Origin: Vibrio tasmaniensis 1F-187
GTDB taxonomy: Bacteria; Pseudomonadota; Gammaproteobacteria; Enterobacterales; Vibrionaceae
DNA length: 61,837 nucleotides
NCBI RefSeq assembly: GCF_000272405.2
Contig: NZ_AJZM02000428.1
Coordinates: 1 to 61,837 of the forward strand
Direction of reading: 5' to 3'
The position numbers and the translations under genes are program-made. How positions within the stretch are numbered: position 1 is the stretch's first letter; the number at the start of each line of letters is the position of its first letter. This document shows positions 27,579 through 37,325 of the stretch, piece after piece. The notes beneath the pieces were generated by a model that did not search any database, had not been told where the DNA came from, and saw only the letters and a program-made list of their open reading frames with translations.

Positions 27579-27609
27579 AAAGCCGCAACGTTCATCACGT
27601 TGCGGCTTT
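27579..27609. terminator. Bidirectional terminator, antiporter / folD
   Basis: AAAGCCGCAACGT (27579-27591) and ACGTTGCGGCTTT (27597-27609) are perfect arms with a five-base loop. The minus-strand read continues TTTTTG, so it serves folD at least as well as the antiporter. Confidence 0.88.
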
Positions 27610-27689
27610 CTAATTCTGCTCTAGCTTGTTTTACTCTAGGGCGAGGCAATTCATGCCAACGGTATTACTATCGAAGCTGTCATTGCGGA

Positions 27690-28547
27690 CTATTTCGAGT
27701 GAAACTGCTCACAAGCGATCATTGTGTTCTCAATTAGGCTTGCTACAGTCATTGGACCAACACCACCCGGAACTGGTGTGATGAAGCTTGCGCTCTCTTT
27801 CGCGACATCGTATTCAACGTCGCCAACGAGTTTGCCAGATTCCAAACGGTTGATGCCTACATCGACCACAACAGCCCCTTTCTTAATCCAAGCACCAGGA
27901 ATGAAGTTAGGCTTACCAACTGCTACCACAACAACATCTGCTTGACGTACATGACCCTCAAGGTCTTTGGTGAAGCGGTGACATGTTGTCGTCGTACAAC
28001 CGGCTAGAAGAAGCTCTAACGTCATTGGGCGACCTACGATGTTTGATGCGCCAACCACAACCGCGTGTTTGCCACGTAAGTCGATGTTATAACGGTCAAG
28101 CAGCGTAATGATGCCTTTAGGCGTACAAGAGCGAAGCTTAGGCATACGCTGAGCCAAACGACCTACGTTGTATGGGTGGAAGCCATCAACGTCTTTTTCC
28201 GGCGTGATGCGCTCAAGAACTTGAGTGCTATCAATACCAGCTGGTAGAGGAAGTTGAACAAGAATACCGTCAATCTCCGGGTCTTCGTTCAGTTGGTCTA
28301 CCAGTGTTAATAATTCGTCTTCTGTCGCAGTGGCTGGCAAGTCGTAAGATTTAGATACGAAGCCAACTTCTTCACATGCTTTACGTTTACTTCCTACGTA
28401 AACCTGAGAAGCAGGGTCTTCACCCACTAAAACAACCGCTAGGCCCGGAGCGCGTAATCCAGCTTGAGTGCGAGCTTTTACACGAGCCGCAACTTCAGAG
28501 CGAACCGTTTGAGAAATTAGCTTTCCATCAATATTTTGAGCAGTCAT
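27690..28547 (-). CDS. folD: FolD, methylene-tetrahydrofolate dehydrogenase/cyclohydrolase
   Basis: FolD (285 aa) interconverts 5,10-methylene- and 10-formyl-tetrahydrofolate with NADP, supplying formyl groups for purines and initiator tRNA. The catalytic lysine motif [16 protein letters not shown], the Rossmann stretch GASNIVGRP and the C-terminal PGGVGPMT are intact. An AAGGA site precedes the ATG. A perfect PurR-type operator lies 81 bases upstream. Its neighbour across that gap is tRNA-Arg(UCU), as in E. coli. Confidence 0.97.
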   Translation of the reverse strand: MTAQNIDGKLISQTVRSEVAARVKARTQAGLRAPGLAVVLVGEDPASQVYVGSKRKACEEVGFVSKSYDLPATATEDELLTLVDQLNEDPEIDGILVQLPLPAGIDSTQVLERITPEKDVDGFHPYNVGRLAQRMPKLRSCTPKGIITLLDRYNIDLRGKHAVVVGASNIVGRPMTLELLLAGCTTTTCHRFTKDLEGHVRQADVVVVAVGKPNFIPGAWIKKGAVVVDVGINRLESGKLVGDVEYDVAKESASFITPVPGGVGPMTVASLIENTMIACEQFHSK

Positions 28548-28627
28548 GAATTTCCTTAGTATTGATATTCAAGTTAGTGGCTGATGTTTTTGGCGCATTA
28601 TTCCAGAAAATCTTTTTGATTACCATC

Positions 28628-28643
28628 AAGCAAACGTTTGCTT
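28628..28643. promoter_or_regulatory. PurR operator, folD side
   Basis: AAGCAAACGTTTGCTT is a perfect 16-base palindrome and matches the PurR consensus ANGCAANCGNTTNCNT at every fixed position. It lies upstream of folD, whose product feeds purine synthesis, and before the separate tRNA promoter on the other strand. Confidence 0.75.
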
Positions 28644-28717
28644 TGTTCTATTTTCCAACACTTATAATCTCATTGCCCTTTTTTTACTCACTTGGATCAG
28701 AATGTTACACAAAGCCG

Positions 28718-28745
28718 TTGCTTTACTGATTCGAATTCGTATAAT
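28718..28745 (+). promoter_or_regulatory. tRNA-Arg promoter
   Basis: TTGCTT (28718-28723) and TATAAT (28740-28745), 16 bases apart, place a start near 28752, a few bases before the mature tRNA 5' end. Confidence 0.7.
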
Positions 28746-28758
28746 CCTTTCCTGTAGC

Positions 28759-28835
28759 GCGCCCTTAGCTCAGCTGGATAGAGCACCTCCCTTCTAAGGA
28801 GGTGGTCGAAGGTTCGAATCCTTCAGGGCGTACCA
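28759..28835 (+). tRNA. tRNA-Arg (anticodon UCU)
   Basis: The 77 bases fold into a full cloverleaf. The acceptor stem is GCGCCCT/AGGGCGT with a G-U first pair, the D-arm is GCTC/GAGC, the anticodon stem CCTCC/GGAGG encloses loop CTTCTAA with anticodon TCT, and the T-arm GAAGG/CCTTC holds TTCGAAT. The CCA end is encoded. It decodes AGA and AGG, rare codons in this group. In E. coli the matching gene argU also adjoins folD and is a prophage attachment site; no integrated element is seen here. Confidence 0.97.
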
Positions 28836-28845
28836 CTATTTAAAG

Positions 28846-28879
28846 AAACCCGATAAGTCTCTGAGTTGTCGGGTTTTTT
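28846..28879 (+). terminator. Terminator of tRNA-Arg
   Basis: ACCCGATAA pairs with TTGTCGGGT (one G-U pair), flanked by A- and T-runs ending TTTTTT at 28879. It begins 11 bases after the tRNA CCA. Confidence 0.92.
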
Positions 28880-28948
28880 GCATTTCAGAACAGCTTAATC
28901 TATCAATACCATGTTTTGTATTTAGATGTCTCTGTCTTTCGGTTATTG

Positions 28949-29452
28949 CTAAACGACTACTAACTGTGGGGTATATCTAAGACCTAACATACTGCACCCA
29001 TCTTCCAAGTAACTGTCGGTGACAACGTCGAAGCCGAATTTACCATAGTAGTCTTTGAGGTGTGCTTGTGCCGAAATAAAAATTGAACAGTCAGGATACA
29101 CCTCGCGGGTCGTATCAAAGCTTACTTGCATCAGCTGGTTACCAATCTGTTTACCGCGATAATCCTTTGCTACGATCACTCGCCCGATACAAACATCATC
29201 TGCATCAGAATCGAGCAGAGGGAGAACATCTACGGGGTATCCAAGCTTCTGAGCCATAATTCGACTGTAAGCTACTAGTTGCCCGTTCTCATAACCCATG
29301 ACGTGATAGGTTTCTGGATGGCTATCTTTGCCGTCTAGATCACTATAGGGTGTGTTCATATCGACGATAAAAATATCGACTCTTTGCTGTAAGAAATCAT
29401 AGAGCTCTTGAACAGACAGCTCCGAAAATTTTTTAACTCTCCACTCGATCAT
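28949..29452 (-). CDS. GNAT acetyltransferase, ElaA-like
   Basis: This 167-residue GNAT-fold acetyltransferase resembles ElaA: MIEWRVKKFSELSVQELYDF at the N terminus, DMNTPYSDLDGKDSH, the acetyl-CoA loop CIGRVIVAKDYRGKQIGNQLM and the late FISAQAHLKDYYGKFGF. The substrate of this family is not established. The second of two adjacent starts (ATG at 29450-29452) is chosen because AAGGAG is seven bases before it; the GTG one codon earlier is too close. Confidence 0.87.
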   Translation of the reverse strand: MIEWRVKKFSELSVQELYDFLQQRVDIFIVDMNTPYSDLDGKDSHPETYHVMGYENGQLVAYSRIMAQKLGYPVDVLPLLDSDADDVCIGRVIVAKDYRGKQIGNQLMQVSFDTTREVYPDCSIFISAQAHLKDYYGKFGFDVVTDSYLEDGCSMLGLRYTPQLVVV

Positions 29453-29749
29453 CACTTTTCTCCTTATTATTTTGGGCTACAACATAGATAGTATTCAAAC
29501 CGAGTTCATTAACCTTTGTTAACTGGCCATGAAACTATTCAAAATCACCACTTTAAAGCACCACTCATTTCCCCTCGTTATTCATTTCATTCGGCTCATG
29601 TAATAGAAAGTTAAAATTGTTGGTTTTTTGGGGTTTACATCATTTGGTAATAAAGCCACTATGAATTCACGAAGAATAGACAAGTAAAGCTGTTAACCCG
29701 TAGGTTTAGGAATCAAACCTTCTGCTCAATGGCTGATTTAGAGGAAGTA

Positions 29750-30835
29750 ATGGCAGGAAACAGTATCGGACAACATTTCCGCGTGACTACGTTCGGAGAA
29801 AGTCACGGTATCGCACTAGGATGTATCGTAGATGGGTGCCCACCAGGATTAGAAATTACCGAAGCAGACCTTCAAAGAGATTTGGATCGTCGTCGCCCAG
29901 GTACTTCTCGTTATACAACGGCTCGCCGTGAAGCGGATGAAGTAAAGATTTTATCCGGTGTATTTGAAGGCCAGACTACGGGTACTTCTATTGGTCTATT
30001 GATTGAAAATACAGACCAACGCTCTAAAGACTATTCCGAAATTAAAGACAAGTTCCGCCCTGGCCACGCTGATTATACCTACCATCAAAAGTACGGTGTG
30101 CGTGATTACCGAGGTGGCGGTCGCTCTTCTGCTCGTGAAACTGCAATGCGTGTTGCGGCAGGTGCGATTGCGAAGAAATACCTTAAGCAAGAATTTGGTG
30201 TTGAAATCCAAGCTTATCTTTCTCAAATGGGTGATATCTCAATTGATAAAGTGGATTGGAACGAGATCGAAAACAACGCTTTCTTCTGTCCTGATGCCGA
30301 CAAAGTACCTGAATTTGACCAACTGATTCGTGATTTGCTAAAAGAAGGCAACTCGATCGGTGCGAAGATTCAAGTAGTTGCGACTAAAGTGCCTGTAGGC
30401 CTTGGTGAGCCAATCTTTGATCGTCTAGATGCAGACATCGCGCACGCTCTAATGAGCATCAATGCGGTGAAAGGTGTTGAGATTGGTGATGGCTTTGATG
30501 TGGTTAATCAACGCGGTAGTGAACACCGTGATCCATTAACTCCGGAAGGTTTCAGCAGCAACCATGCTGGCGGTATCTTAGGTGGTATTTCTACTGGCCA
30601 AGATATTGTGGCAAGCATTGCGCTTAAACCAACATCAAGCATTACCGTTCCTGGTGACACGATCACTAAAGACGGTGAAGCAACGCAGTTAATCACTAAA
30701 GGTCGTCACGATCCATGTGTTGGTATCCGTGCAGTGCCTATTGCTGAAGCGATGCTGGCTATCGTGTTGCTTGACCACTTACTGCGTCACCGTGGTCAAA
30801 ACTTTGGTGTGACAACAGAAACGCCAAAAATCTAG
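29750..30835 (+). CDS. aroC: Chorismate synthase AroC
   Basis: AroC (361 aa) makes chorismate from EPSP with reduced FMN, the last step of the shikimate pathway. FGESHG (about 11-16), [12 protein letters not shown], the [12 protein letters not shown] flavin motif and [18 protein letters not shown] are present. The start [10 protein letters not shown] follows GAGGAAG; an in-frame start seven codons earlier was not used. In E. coli this gene follows prmB directly; the long gap upstream here gives it its own promoter region. Confidence 0.96.
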   Translation: MAGNSIGQHFRVTTFGESHGIALGCIVDGCPPGLEITEADLQRDLDRRRPGTSRYTTARREADEVKILSGVFEGQTTGTSIGLLIENTDQRSKDYSEIKDKFRPGHADYTYHQKYGVRDYRGGGRSSARETAMRVAAGAIAKKYLKQEFGVEIQAYLSQMGDISIDKVDWNEIENNAFFCPDADKVPEFDQLIRDLLKEGNSIGAKIQVVATKVPVGLGEPIFDRLDADIAHALMSINAVKGVEIGDGFDVVNQRGSEHRDPLTPEGFSSNHAGGILGGISTGQDIVASIALKPTSSITVPGDTITKDGEATQLITKGRHDPCVGIRAVPIAEAMLAIVLLDHLLRHRGQNFGVTTETPKI

Positions 30836-30874
30836 TTCTGCTTCGTTTTATTCAGAACAGATTTGAGAGAAACC

Positions 30875-30909
30875 AAAAAGGGTTGCTTCGTACTGAAGCA
30901 ACCCTTTTT
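30875..30909. terminator. Bidirectional terminator, aroC / TRIC gene
   Basis: AAAAAGGGTTGCTTC and GAAGCAACCCTTTTT form a perfect 15-bp stem with loop GTACT between two convergent genes. Confidence 0.95.
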
Positions 30910-30932
30910 ATATTCTGCGTCATTGAGAATAT

Positions 30933-31556
30933 CTAATGTACAGAGCTTTCCGTATCAAGCTGGAACGAAGGCAAGCGCCATTTGAATCTTACGGCCGCCA
31001 TACGCAGCAAGTAACCAACCACAAGCGTAACAATCGTTGCGGTTACGTCGTTAATGCCAAGCTCAAGCAAACCTAGGTATAAACCTGAAGCGACAAGGGC
31101 GACAGATGCATACAGCTCTTCATGCAGAACCAATGGTGTTTGACGGCAGATAAGATCGCGCAACAGGCCACCGAACACGCCAGTGACCAAGGCAGACACC
31201 ATACAGATCATTGGGTGCAGACCCATGGTCATCGCGACTTTAGTGCCAATGATACTGAACACGATAAGACCTAGAGCATCTAAACGAATGAACAAGCCTT
31301 TTAGCTTGATTACCCATTTAGCCAGTCCTGTTGTGATAACACCCGCGATACAGGTGATCGCCAGATATTGTGGGTTTTCAACCCAACCTAAAGGGTAATG
31401 GCCGAGTAAGATATCTCGTACTGTTCCGCCGCCAATTGCCGTTGCACTTGCAACCAACATTACACCAAACCAATCCATTTTTTGTTTGCCAGCGCTGAGA
31501 GCGCCGGTCATGGCTTCTGCCGTGATGCCAATGATATACAAAACACTTAGTAGCAT
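30933..31556 (-). CDS. TRIC-type cation channel family protein (UPF0126)
   Basis: This 207-residue membrane protein has the two repeated halves of the bacterial TRIC (YicG/YadS) family, each with glycine-rich kinked helices: AIGGGTVRDILLG in the first and GVFGGLLRDLICRQTP in the second. Members form trimeric channels for K+ and other monovalent cations. The start MLLSVLYIIG is chosen over a longer in-frame extension that has no family match. It is convergent with aroC. Confidence 0.87.
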   Translation of the reverse strand: MLLSVLYIIGITAEAMTGALSAGKQKMDWFGVMLVASATAIGGGTVRDILLGHYPLGWVENPQYLAITCIAGVITTGLAKWVIKLKGLFIRLDALGLIVFSIIGTKVAMTMGLHPMICMVSALVTGVFGGLLRDLICRQTPLVLHEELYASVALVASGLYLGLLELGINDVTATIVTLVVGYLLRMAAVRFKWRLPSFQLDTESSVH

Positions 31557-31855
31557 TGCTGTAGCTCTATAATTTAGGTCTATAAATTGGAGTCTTATAG
31601 GCCATAGGGATATAAAAATGAAGCGCGAGTGTAGTAGTAAAAACGCTGATTGACGAATGAATATTTGTACCGTGAATAGGCATTTCAGATTAGCTAAACT
31701 AATCATTCACCTCAAAATGGTGTAATCTGGGATCAGCAATCGATTGTCATCGTAAAGTATTATGATGAACCTAATGTCATTGCCAGTGATAGGGCTTTAC
31801 CGATCGCTTAAAAAAACGCAAAATGCCCCAGTTCTTTTTATTTAAATTTGATCTT
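31557..31855. other. Divergent intergenic region, TRIC gene / epmC
   Basis: This 299-base AT-rich region holds the promoters of the two divergent genes. In-frame extensions of both genes reach into it but carry no ribosome binding sites. No operator was recognised. Confidence 0.4.
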
Positions 31856-32386
31856 ATGACGTACCAATACCCAGATATCATCGACATTTTCAATCAAACC
31901 TTTTTCGAGAGCTTCAATACCAAGCTAGAACTGGGAGCGGACGAGCCTATTTACCTGCCAGCCGATGGGGAGGTTTCTCATCACCGTATCGTATTTGCTC
32001 GCGGCTTTTACGCGTCAGCACTTCACGAGATAGCACACTGGTGTGTGGCTGGTCCTGAGCGTCGTTTATTGGAAGATTTTGGTTACTGGTATGAGCCTGA
32101 TGGCCGAACTGAGTCGGTTCAAGCTGAGTTTGAAAAAGTAGAAATTCGCCCACAAGCGTATGAATGGATCATTGCGACCAGTGCAGGCTTTCCTTTTAAT
32201 GTCAGCTGTGACAATCTACACGGCGATTTTGAGCCAGATCGTTTGGCCTTTATGAATAAAGTACACAGCGAAGTCATGGGTATCTTTGAAGCTGGCCTTC
32301 CGCCTCGCGTGAAAATGCTCTCTGAAGCATTACGCAGTTTCTATGATGTTGCACCTTTATGTACTAGCCAATTTATTGTGAAATAA
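31856..32386 (+). CDS. epmC: EpmC, elongation factor P hydroxylase
   Basis: EpmC hydroxylates the beta-lysylated lysine of EF-P, the last step of a modification that helps ribosomes through proline runs. The 176-residue protein has the metal-site motif ALHEIAHWC (H57, H61) and long stretches typical of the family (DEPIYLPADGEV, NVSCDNLHGDFEPDR). The start MTYQYPDIID aligns with E. coli EpmC; an ATG eleven codons earlier lacks support. yfcL follows after nine bases, as in E. coli. Confidence 0.92.
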   Translation: MTYQYPDIIDIFNQTFFESFNTKLELGADEPIYLPADGEVSHHRIVFARGFYASALHEIAHWCVAGPERRLLEDFGYWYEPDGRTESVQAEFEKVEIRPQAYEWIIATSAGFPFNVSCDNLHGDFEPDRLAFMNKVHSEVMGIFEAGLPPRVKMLSEALRSFYDVAPLCTSQFIVK

Positions 32387-32395
32387 GAGAATATT

Positions 32396-32659
32396 ATGAT
32401 TATCGAATTTGAAGAAAAACTACTTGAAGTAATTGATGCTCGCATTGAAAACGCATCAGACGATGAACTGTTTGCTGGTGGTTACTTACGTGGTCATATT
32501 TCTCTCTCAGTGGCTTCATGTGAAGAAGACGGCATTGAAGACGTAGCAGAAGTTAAATTACGTATTGAGAAGAGCCTAGAAGACGCGCGTTCTGAACTAA
32601 CGCCAGCAGACCGCACTATCGTTAATGACCTTTGGGTTGAGCTGCAAAACCAAGCTTAA
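32396..32659 (+). CDS. yfcL: YfcL family protein
   Basis: This 87-residue acidic protein of unknown function is preserved next to epmC in enterics and vibrios. Most of it is predicted helical, with SDDELFAGGYLRGHISL as the most recognisable stretch. The short spacing to epmC suggests one transcript. Confidence 0.87.
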   Translation: MIIEFEEKLLEVIDARIENASDDELFAGGYLRGHISLSVASCEEDGIEDVAEVKLRIEKSLEDARSELTPADRTIVNDLWVELQNQA

Positions 32660-32740
32660 TTTTATTCGTCTAGCATTATTCGTCTACCGTAATTCGCTCA
32701 TTACTCTTCCTCCTCATTTTTGAGCGAACCAATAATTTGA

Positions 32741-32767
32741 GACTCATTCGAAATTTTTGAATGAGTC
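32741..32767 (+). terminator. Stem-loop after yfcL
   Basis: GACTCATTC (32741-32749) and GAATGAGTC (32759-32767) are perfect arms around nine bases, 81 bases after the yfcL stop. No uninterrupted T-run follows, so termination is possible but not certain. Confidence 0.5.
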
Positions 32768-32847
32768 CGTTCATTTCTTGTGATGGTTCCATTTTCTGAC
32801 TACGTTATTCTAATCCCACTTAACGGAATTACAGAAAAGGTCACATC

Positions 32848-33369
32848 ATGAAAGTTATCGCATTTGGCGCAAGCACAAGCTCTACCTCTATCAATAAAGC
32901 ACTAGCAACTTACGCAGCTAACTTGATTGAAGGTGCTGAAGTCAAAGTTCTAAACATCAACGATTACAACGTTCCTATGTTCAGTGAAGACACTGAAAAA
33001 GAGATTGGCCAAGCGGAAGGCGCCCAAGCATTCTTGCGTGACCTAGCAGAAGCAGACGCATTTGTTATCTCTTTCGCAGAGCACAACGGCCACTATCCTG
33101 CAGCTTACAAAAACCTATTTGACTGGGCGACACGTATTGAACGTTCAGTGTTTGGTGAGAAGCCTGCGGTTTACCTAGCGACATCACCAGGCCCAGGCGG
33201 CGCACAAACAGTACTTGGCGCAGCAACAGGTTCAGCGCCATACTTTGGCGGTAACGTTAAAGCATCGTTGTCAGTACCTAGCTTCTACGATAATTTTAAT
33301 TTTGAGTCGGGTTCAATCAGTAATGAAGAGATTGCAGCTCAAATTAAAGACGCGATTGCTAAGCTATAA
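32848..33369 (+). CDS. NADPH-dependent FMN reductase family protein
   Basis: This 173-residue flavodoxin-fold reductase has the FMN phosphate loop GASTSSTSINKAL near the N terminus, a second flavin contact around SFAEHNGHYPAAYKNLFDW, and SPGPGGAQTVL. It should reduce quinones, azo compounds or metals with NAD(P)H. It is not part of the E. coli gene order at this place. AAAGG precedes the ATG. Confidence 0.85.
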   Translation: MKVIAFGASTSSTSINKALATYAANLIEGAEVKVLNINDYNVPMFSEDTEKEIGQAEGAQAFLRDLAEADAFVISFAEHNGHYPAAYKNLFDWATRIERSVFGEKPAVYLATSPGPGGAQTVLGAATGSAPYFGGNVKASLSVPSFYDNFNFESGSISNEEIAAQIKDAIAKL

Positions 33370-33487
33370 AAGCGGAACGTAAAGCGAATAGCTCCTAAGT
33401 AGCCAGCTGATGTAAAGTTACGAGCCGCTGCAAAGTAACGTACTGCTCTAGAATAAGAAGCAGCGACGTAAACAAGATTAGAAAAAC

Positions 33488-33523
33488 AAAGCCCGAGCAT
33501 TGAGAAATGCTCGGGCTTTTTTT
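33488..33523. terminator. Bidirectional terminator, FMN reductase / mnmC
   Basis: AAAGCCCGAGCAT (33488-33500) and ATGCTCGGGCTTT (33507-33519) are perfect arms with a TGAGAA loop and a following TTTT. The minus-strand read continues GTTTTTC. The genes on both sides converge. Confidence 0.92.
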
Positions 33524-33573
33524 GTGGGTTGTACTAACACTTATTTGAATATTTAGACCTAGTCTAGAATCGA

Positions 33574-35649
33574 CTATTCCGCACTGGTTTGTTTCGTTGA
33601 AACCCAACCTTCTGTTAACGCTTTGCCTTTACGTAATCTTCTAATCCACATTCGACTTGGATGAATGGCTTCGAGCACATCAACCGGAAGAGGTAGTGGA
33701 TCGCCACAAATTTGTGATGCTAAGACTTCTGCTAAAAGAGGAGTAGAGCTCAAACCACGCGAACCTAAACCGATAAAGCAGAACAAGTTCGGATAGCTGA
33801 TAACAGGTTCGATACTGTCGATAGCATCACGCTGCGGATTAAAGTTGTGCAAATTCTGATATTGCTCTTTGATGGATTCAAAATCACCAACATTACCGAC
33901 GAATGGTAGGTGATCTCGACTCACGCTTCGGATACCTTGGCGCGCTAAGTTGCCACTGGTATCGACATCTTTGGTCCACGCTTGTTCTGGTAGCGACCCG
34001 TGTAAGCGCTCGCCATTATATTGTTGCACCTCAATATCAAATTCTTGGTCGATATTGGTTTTATCGTAATTCGCGCCAATACAGTGGTGACCATTATTTG
34101 GGTTTTGTGGCGTCAGGTAGCCATCAAAGCACAATACCGTTTTTAACTGGCTGAGATTTTCTGTGGTCGGGATATGACTCACTTGCCCTTTAACTGGCGT
34201 CAGAGGTACGGGTCGAGTTTGTTCAAACTGAGTAAATTTGTGCCCATTAGCAATAACCACTTGGTCGTGCTTGGTTTGAATCTCGCCTTGAGGTGTCTCA
34301 ATCGTCAGTAACCATTGTTGTTCAGCTTCGAGCCACTCAAGTTGCGTTACTTGATGTTGATAGTGTGCGCTCACTTGGTTGGTCTCTTCTAACCTGCCAA
34401 TCAAACCTTGAGTCAATTGGAGAGGGCTTAACCAACCTCCCAGTGGAAAGTAGACACTCTCTTTATCGACTGGTAAGCCAATCTTTTCGTTGGCTTGCTC
34501 TGGCGTTAAACGCTGAATCAGATCTGTGTGGAAATTGCCTTCTAACATGCGATTGAGCTTTTTAGTGGAACCTTCATCCCACATCAAAATGTTCACGCCA
34601 CACCAGCTGTAATCAAATTGGACAGACTGAGCCGCTTGATTCATAAATTGGCGAGCAAACAGTAACCCTGGACCAAACACGCGAGACACGTTCGATGTCG
34701 CTTCGCTGAGTAGCGGATAAATGGCACCTTGATTGTTGCCAGAGGCATTGCCCGCAGCTTGTTGGTGTTCACAATAAAGGGTGATGTTTTTACCACGTCG
34801 GCTTAGCGTTTTGGCTAATGCAGCACTGGCGACACCACCACCAATGATCGCAATGTCTTGTGATTCACTGTGCTCTGAAAGGCCATACCAAGGTTTAATG
34901 TTGGTGTGAGCGTGCTTCTCACCAAGTCGCCCGGCAATCATTTCCCGCTTAGTACCAAAGCCTTTAACTTTTTTCATCGCAAAGCCAGCTTCGATTAAAC
35001 CGCGGCGAACAAAACCGGCAGCGGTAAACGTTGCACAGCTGCAATCTTGTTTTGCCAGTTTGGCCATGCCGTTGAATAGGTTTTGATTCCACATTTCAGG
35101 GTTTTTGCTTGGAGCAAAACCGTCTAAGAACCACGCATCGACTAAACCTTTGCTAGGGGTCGGCACGTTTGGCATACAATCCTTAATATCACCAAACCAC
35201 AAATCAAGCGTGATAGCACCATCGCCTAACACAATGCGGTGACATTCGGGCAGGGCAATCGGGTAGTGTTCTTGGAGTTGTGTCGCATACTCCGCTAATT
35301 CTGGCCACGATTGGTGCGCTTTGATTAGATCATCTTTATTTAAAGGATATTTTTCAAAACTGATGAAATGTAACTCTTTGGTCATAGCTTGTGGGTTATC
35401 TTTAAGAAAAGCATCGAACCATTGCCAGACTGCGAGAAAGTTTAAACCTGTACCAAAACCGGTTTCAGCAATCACAAAACGGCGTTGTTGATGTTCAACC
35501 CAACGCTCTGGAAGGTGGTTTTGTTTTAAAAAGACGTAGCGAGTTTCTTCTAAACCGTTAACATTAGAGAAGTAAACGTCGTCAAATTGGTCTGAAACTG
35601 GCGTGCCAGACTCATTCCATTCCAGCTCTGCATTAGTAATTGAAGTCAT
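33574..35649 (-). CDS. mnmC: MnmC, bifunctional tRNA wobble-uridine modification enzyme
   Basis: MnmC (691 aa) converts cmnm5(s2)U34 of tRNA to mnm5(s2)U34. The N-terminal domain (about 1-245) is the SAM-dependent methyltransferase ([17 protein letters not shown] and the [15 protein letters not shown] motif). The C-terminal domain is the FAD-dependent oxidase, with the dinucleotide motif [15 protein letters not shown], a redox region near [16 protein letters not shown] and a late [13 protein letters not shown]. The start MTSITNAEL matches the family; upstream in-frame starts extend past it without support. It is divergent from fabB, as in E. coli. Confidence 0.95.
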   Translation of the reverse strand: MTSITNAELEWNESGTPVSDQFDDVYFSNVNGLEETRYVFLKQNHLPERWVEHQQRRFVIAETGFGTGLNFLAVWQWFDAFLKDNPQAMTKELHFISFEKYPLNKDDLIKAHQSWPELAEYATQLQEHYPIALPECHRIVLGDGAITLDLWFGDIKDCMPNVPTPSKGLVDAWFLDGFAPSKNPEMWNQNLFNGMAKLAKQDCSCATFTAAGFVRRGLIEAGFAMKKVKGFGTKREMIAGRLGEKHAHTNIKPWYGLSEHSESQDIAIIGGGVASAALAKTLSRRGKNITLYCEHQQAAGNASGNNQGAIYPLLSEATSNVSRVFGPGLLFARQFMNQAAQSVQFDYSWCGVNILMWDEGSTKKLNRMLEGNFHTDLIQRLTPEQANEKIGLPVDKESVYFPLGGWLSPLQLTQGLIGRLEETNQVSAHYQHQVTQLEWLEAEQQWLLTIETPQGEIQTKHDQVVIANGHKFTQFEQTRPVPLTPVKGQVSHIPTTENLSQLKTVLCFDGYLTPQNPNNGHHCIGANYDKTNIDQEFDIEVQQYNGERLHGSLPEQAWTKDVDTSGNLARQGIRSVSRDHLPFVGNVGDFESIKEQYQNLHNFNPQRDAIDSIEPVISYPNLFCFIGLGSRGLSSTPLLAEVLASQICGDPLPLPVDVLEAIHPSRMWIRRLRKGKALTEGWVSTKQTSAE

Positions 35650-35777
35650 AAAATCTATCATTTTGTGATTTGAAGCGATATGTTGGTAGGGATTGTACGA
35701 ATTTCTAGGAAAGCTGACCACTTTTGTTAGGCTTCTTAGTTATCATCTAGCTGAATTTAGAATTATAGGAATGTCAC

Positions 35778-36989
35778 ATGAAACGAGTCGTAATCACCGG
35801 TATGGGTATTGTTTCAAGTATCGGTAACAACGTCGAAGAAGTTTTAGCATCACTGAAAGAGGGTAAATCAGGTATTACCACTTCAGAGCAGTTCAAGGAA
35901 AATGGCTTGCGCTCTCAAGTATGGGGTAACCTAAAAATGAACCCTGCTGACCATATCGATCGCAAAAAAATGCGCTTTATGGGTGATGCAGCGGCATTCG
36001 CTTATCTTTCAATGGAGCAAGCAATTGCTGACTCTGGTTTAACTGAAGATCAAGTATCTAATGACCGCACGGGTATCGTAGCGGGTTCAGGTGGTGCTTC
36101 ATCTCTAAACCAAGTAAACGCAGTAGACATCATCCGTGAAAAAGGCGTGAAGCGCGTTGGCCCATACATGGTTCCACGTACAATGGCTTCTACGGTTTCT
36201 GCTTGTCTAGCAACACCTTTCAAAATCCGCGGTGTGAACTACTCTATGAGTTCTGCATGTGCAACATCTGCACACTGTATCGGTCACGCAATGGAGCTTA
36301 TCCAACTTGGTAAGCAAGACGTAGTATTCGCTGGTGGCGGTGAAGAACTAGATTGGTCTCTGACTATGATGTTCGACGCAATGGGCGCACTTTCTACTAA
36401 GTACAACGACACGCCAGAATTGGCTTCTCGTACTTACGATGCTGACCGTGACGGTTTCGTTATCTCTGGTGGCGGCGGTATGCTAGTTATCGAAGAACTT
36501 GAGCACGCTGTTGCTCGTGGCGCAAAAATTTACGGTGAGATCGTGGGTTACGGCGCAACTTCAGATGGCTACGACATGGTTGCTCCTTCTGGTGAAGGCG
36601 CGGTTCGTTGTATGAAGATGGCAATGCAAAACGTTGATGGCGTTGACTACGTGAACACTCACGGTACTTCAACTCCTGTAGGTGACGTTAAAGAACTTGG
36701 CGCAATCCAAGAAGTCTTTGGCGGCAACAGCCCTGCAATCTCAGCAACTAAAGCGATGACAGGTCACGCTCTAGGTGCGGCTGGTGTACACGAAGCAATT
36801 TACTCAACGCTAATGCTTGATAACGGCTTCATCGCACCAAGCATTAACGTTGCAAACCTAGACGAAGCGGGCGAAGGCCTAGACATCGTAACCGAAGCTC
36901 GTGAACAAGAGCTAACAACGGTTATGTCTAACAGCTTTGGTTTCGGCGGTACGAACGCAACGCTAGTAATCAAAAAATACCAAGGCTAA
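35778..36989 (+). CDS. fabB: FabB, beta-ketoacyl-ACP synthase I
   Basis: FabB (403 aa) elongates acyl-ACP with malonyl-ACP and is needed for unsaturated fatty acids. The catalytic triad is visible: C161 in [13 protein letters not shown]294 in [11 protein letters not shown] and H330 in TGHALGAAG; the glycine-rich [11 protein letters not shown] closes the protein. An AGGA site precedes the ATG. No clear FadR or FabR operator was found in the 128-base gap to mnmC. Confidence 0.97.
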   Translation: MKRVVITGMGIVSSIGNNVEEVLASLKEGKSGITTSEQFKENGLRSQVWGNLKMNPADHIDRKKMRFMGDAAAFAYLSMEQAIADSGLTEDQVSNDRTGIVAGSGGASSLNQVNAVDIIREKGVKRVGPYMVPRTMASTVSACLATPFKIRGVNYSMSSACATSAHCIGHAMELIQLGKQDVVFAGGGEELDWSLTMMFDAMGALSTKYNDTPELASRTYDADRDGFVISGGGGMLVIEELEHAVARGAKIYGEIVGYGATSDGYDMVAPSGEGAVRCMKMAMQNVDGVDYVNTHGTSTPVGDVKELGAIQEVFGGNSPAISATKAMTGHALGAAGVHEAIYSTLMLDNGFIAPSINVANLDEAGEGLDIVTEAREQELTTVMSNSFGFGGTNATLVIKKYQG

Positions 36990-37199
36990 TTGAAGCTAAG
37001 GTTAAATTAATAAAAGGTTAATCGTTAATGGGTGACGTGAGTGCTGATTCAACACGCACAGGTCACCCAGTAATCATGACCATCAGAACATAGCTTTTAT
37101 AAATATGGTTTTAAGCGTGTTTTTTAACCCTAGCTTTGTAAGCTTCGCTTTAGAAAATAGCTTTTTAAATCAAGATTTAGAAGTTGAAAGGTTTCCAGA

Positions 37200-37325
37200 G
37201 CTTGATCAGTACTGGCTTTGGTTAGTACTGGTTGAACAGACGCAAGACTCTGTCTCCTGGAGAGCGAGATAGGATCCTTTTGTTCTGGATGTTTGCCCGA
37301 TTGTTTATTCAATCGGGCATTTTTC
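37200..37325 (+). ncRNA. Candidate small RNA between fabB and pdxB
   Basis: The approximate 5' end is a guess. Features in order: CAGTACT and AGTACTG arms (about 37206-37230), a stem CTGTCTC (37251-37257) with GAGATAG (37265-37271), a single-stranded U-rich stretch GATCCTTTTGTTCTGG, and the terminator at 37294-37325. The terminator is 305 bases after the fabB stop and before pdxB, so it ends something other than pdxB. A long fabB 3' UTR, possibly processed, is the main alternative. Confidence 0.35.
37294..37325 (+). terminator. Terminator upstream of pdxB
   Basis: TGCCCGATTG (37294-37303) and CAATCGGGCA (37310-37319) form a perfect 10-bp stem with a six-base loop, followed by TTTTTC. Confidence 0.92.

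Noticed and set aside
28759..28948. tRNA-Arg(UCU) as the attachment site of an integrated element
   Set aside because: The same tRNA is a phage site in E. coli, but no partial tRNA copy, integrase or foreign gene follows here.
37105..37272. 55-codon open frame between fabB and pdxB
   Set aside because: No Shine-Dalgarno sequence, and the region folds into small stem-loops leading to a terminator, so a non-coding RNA is preferred.
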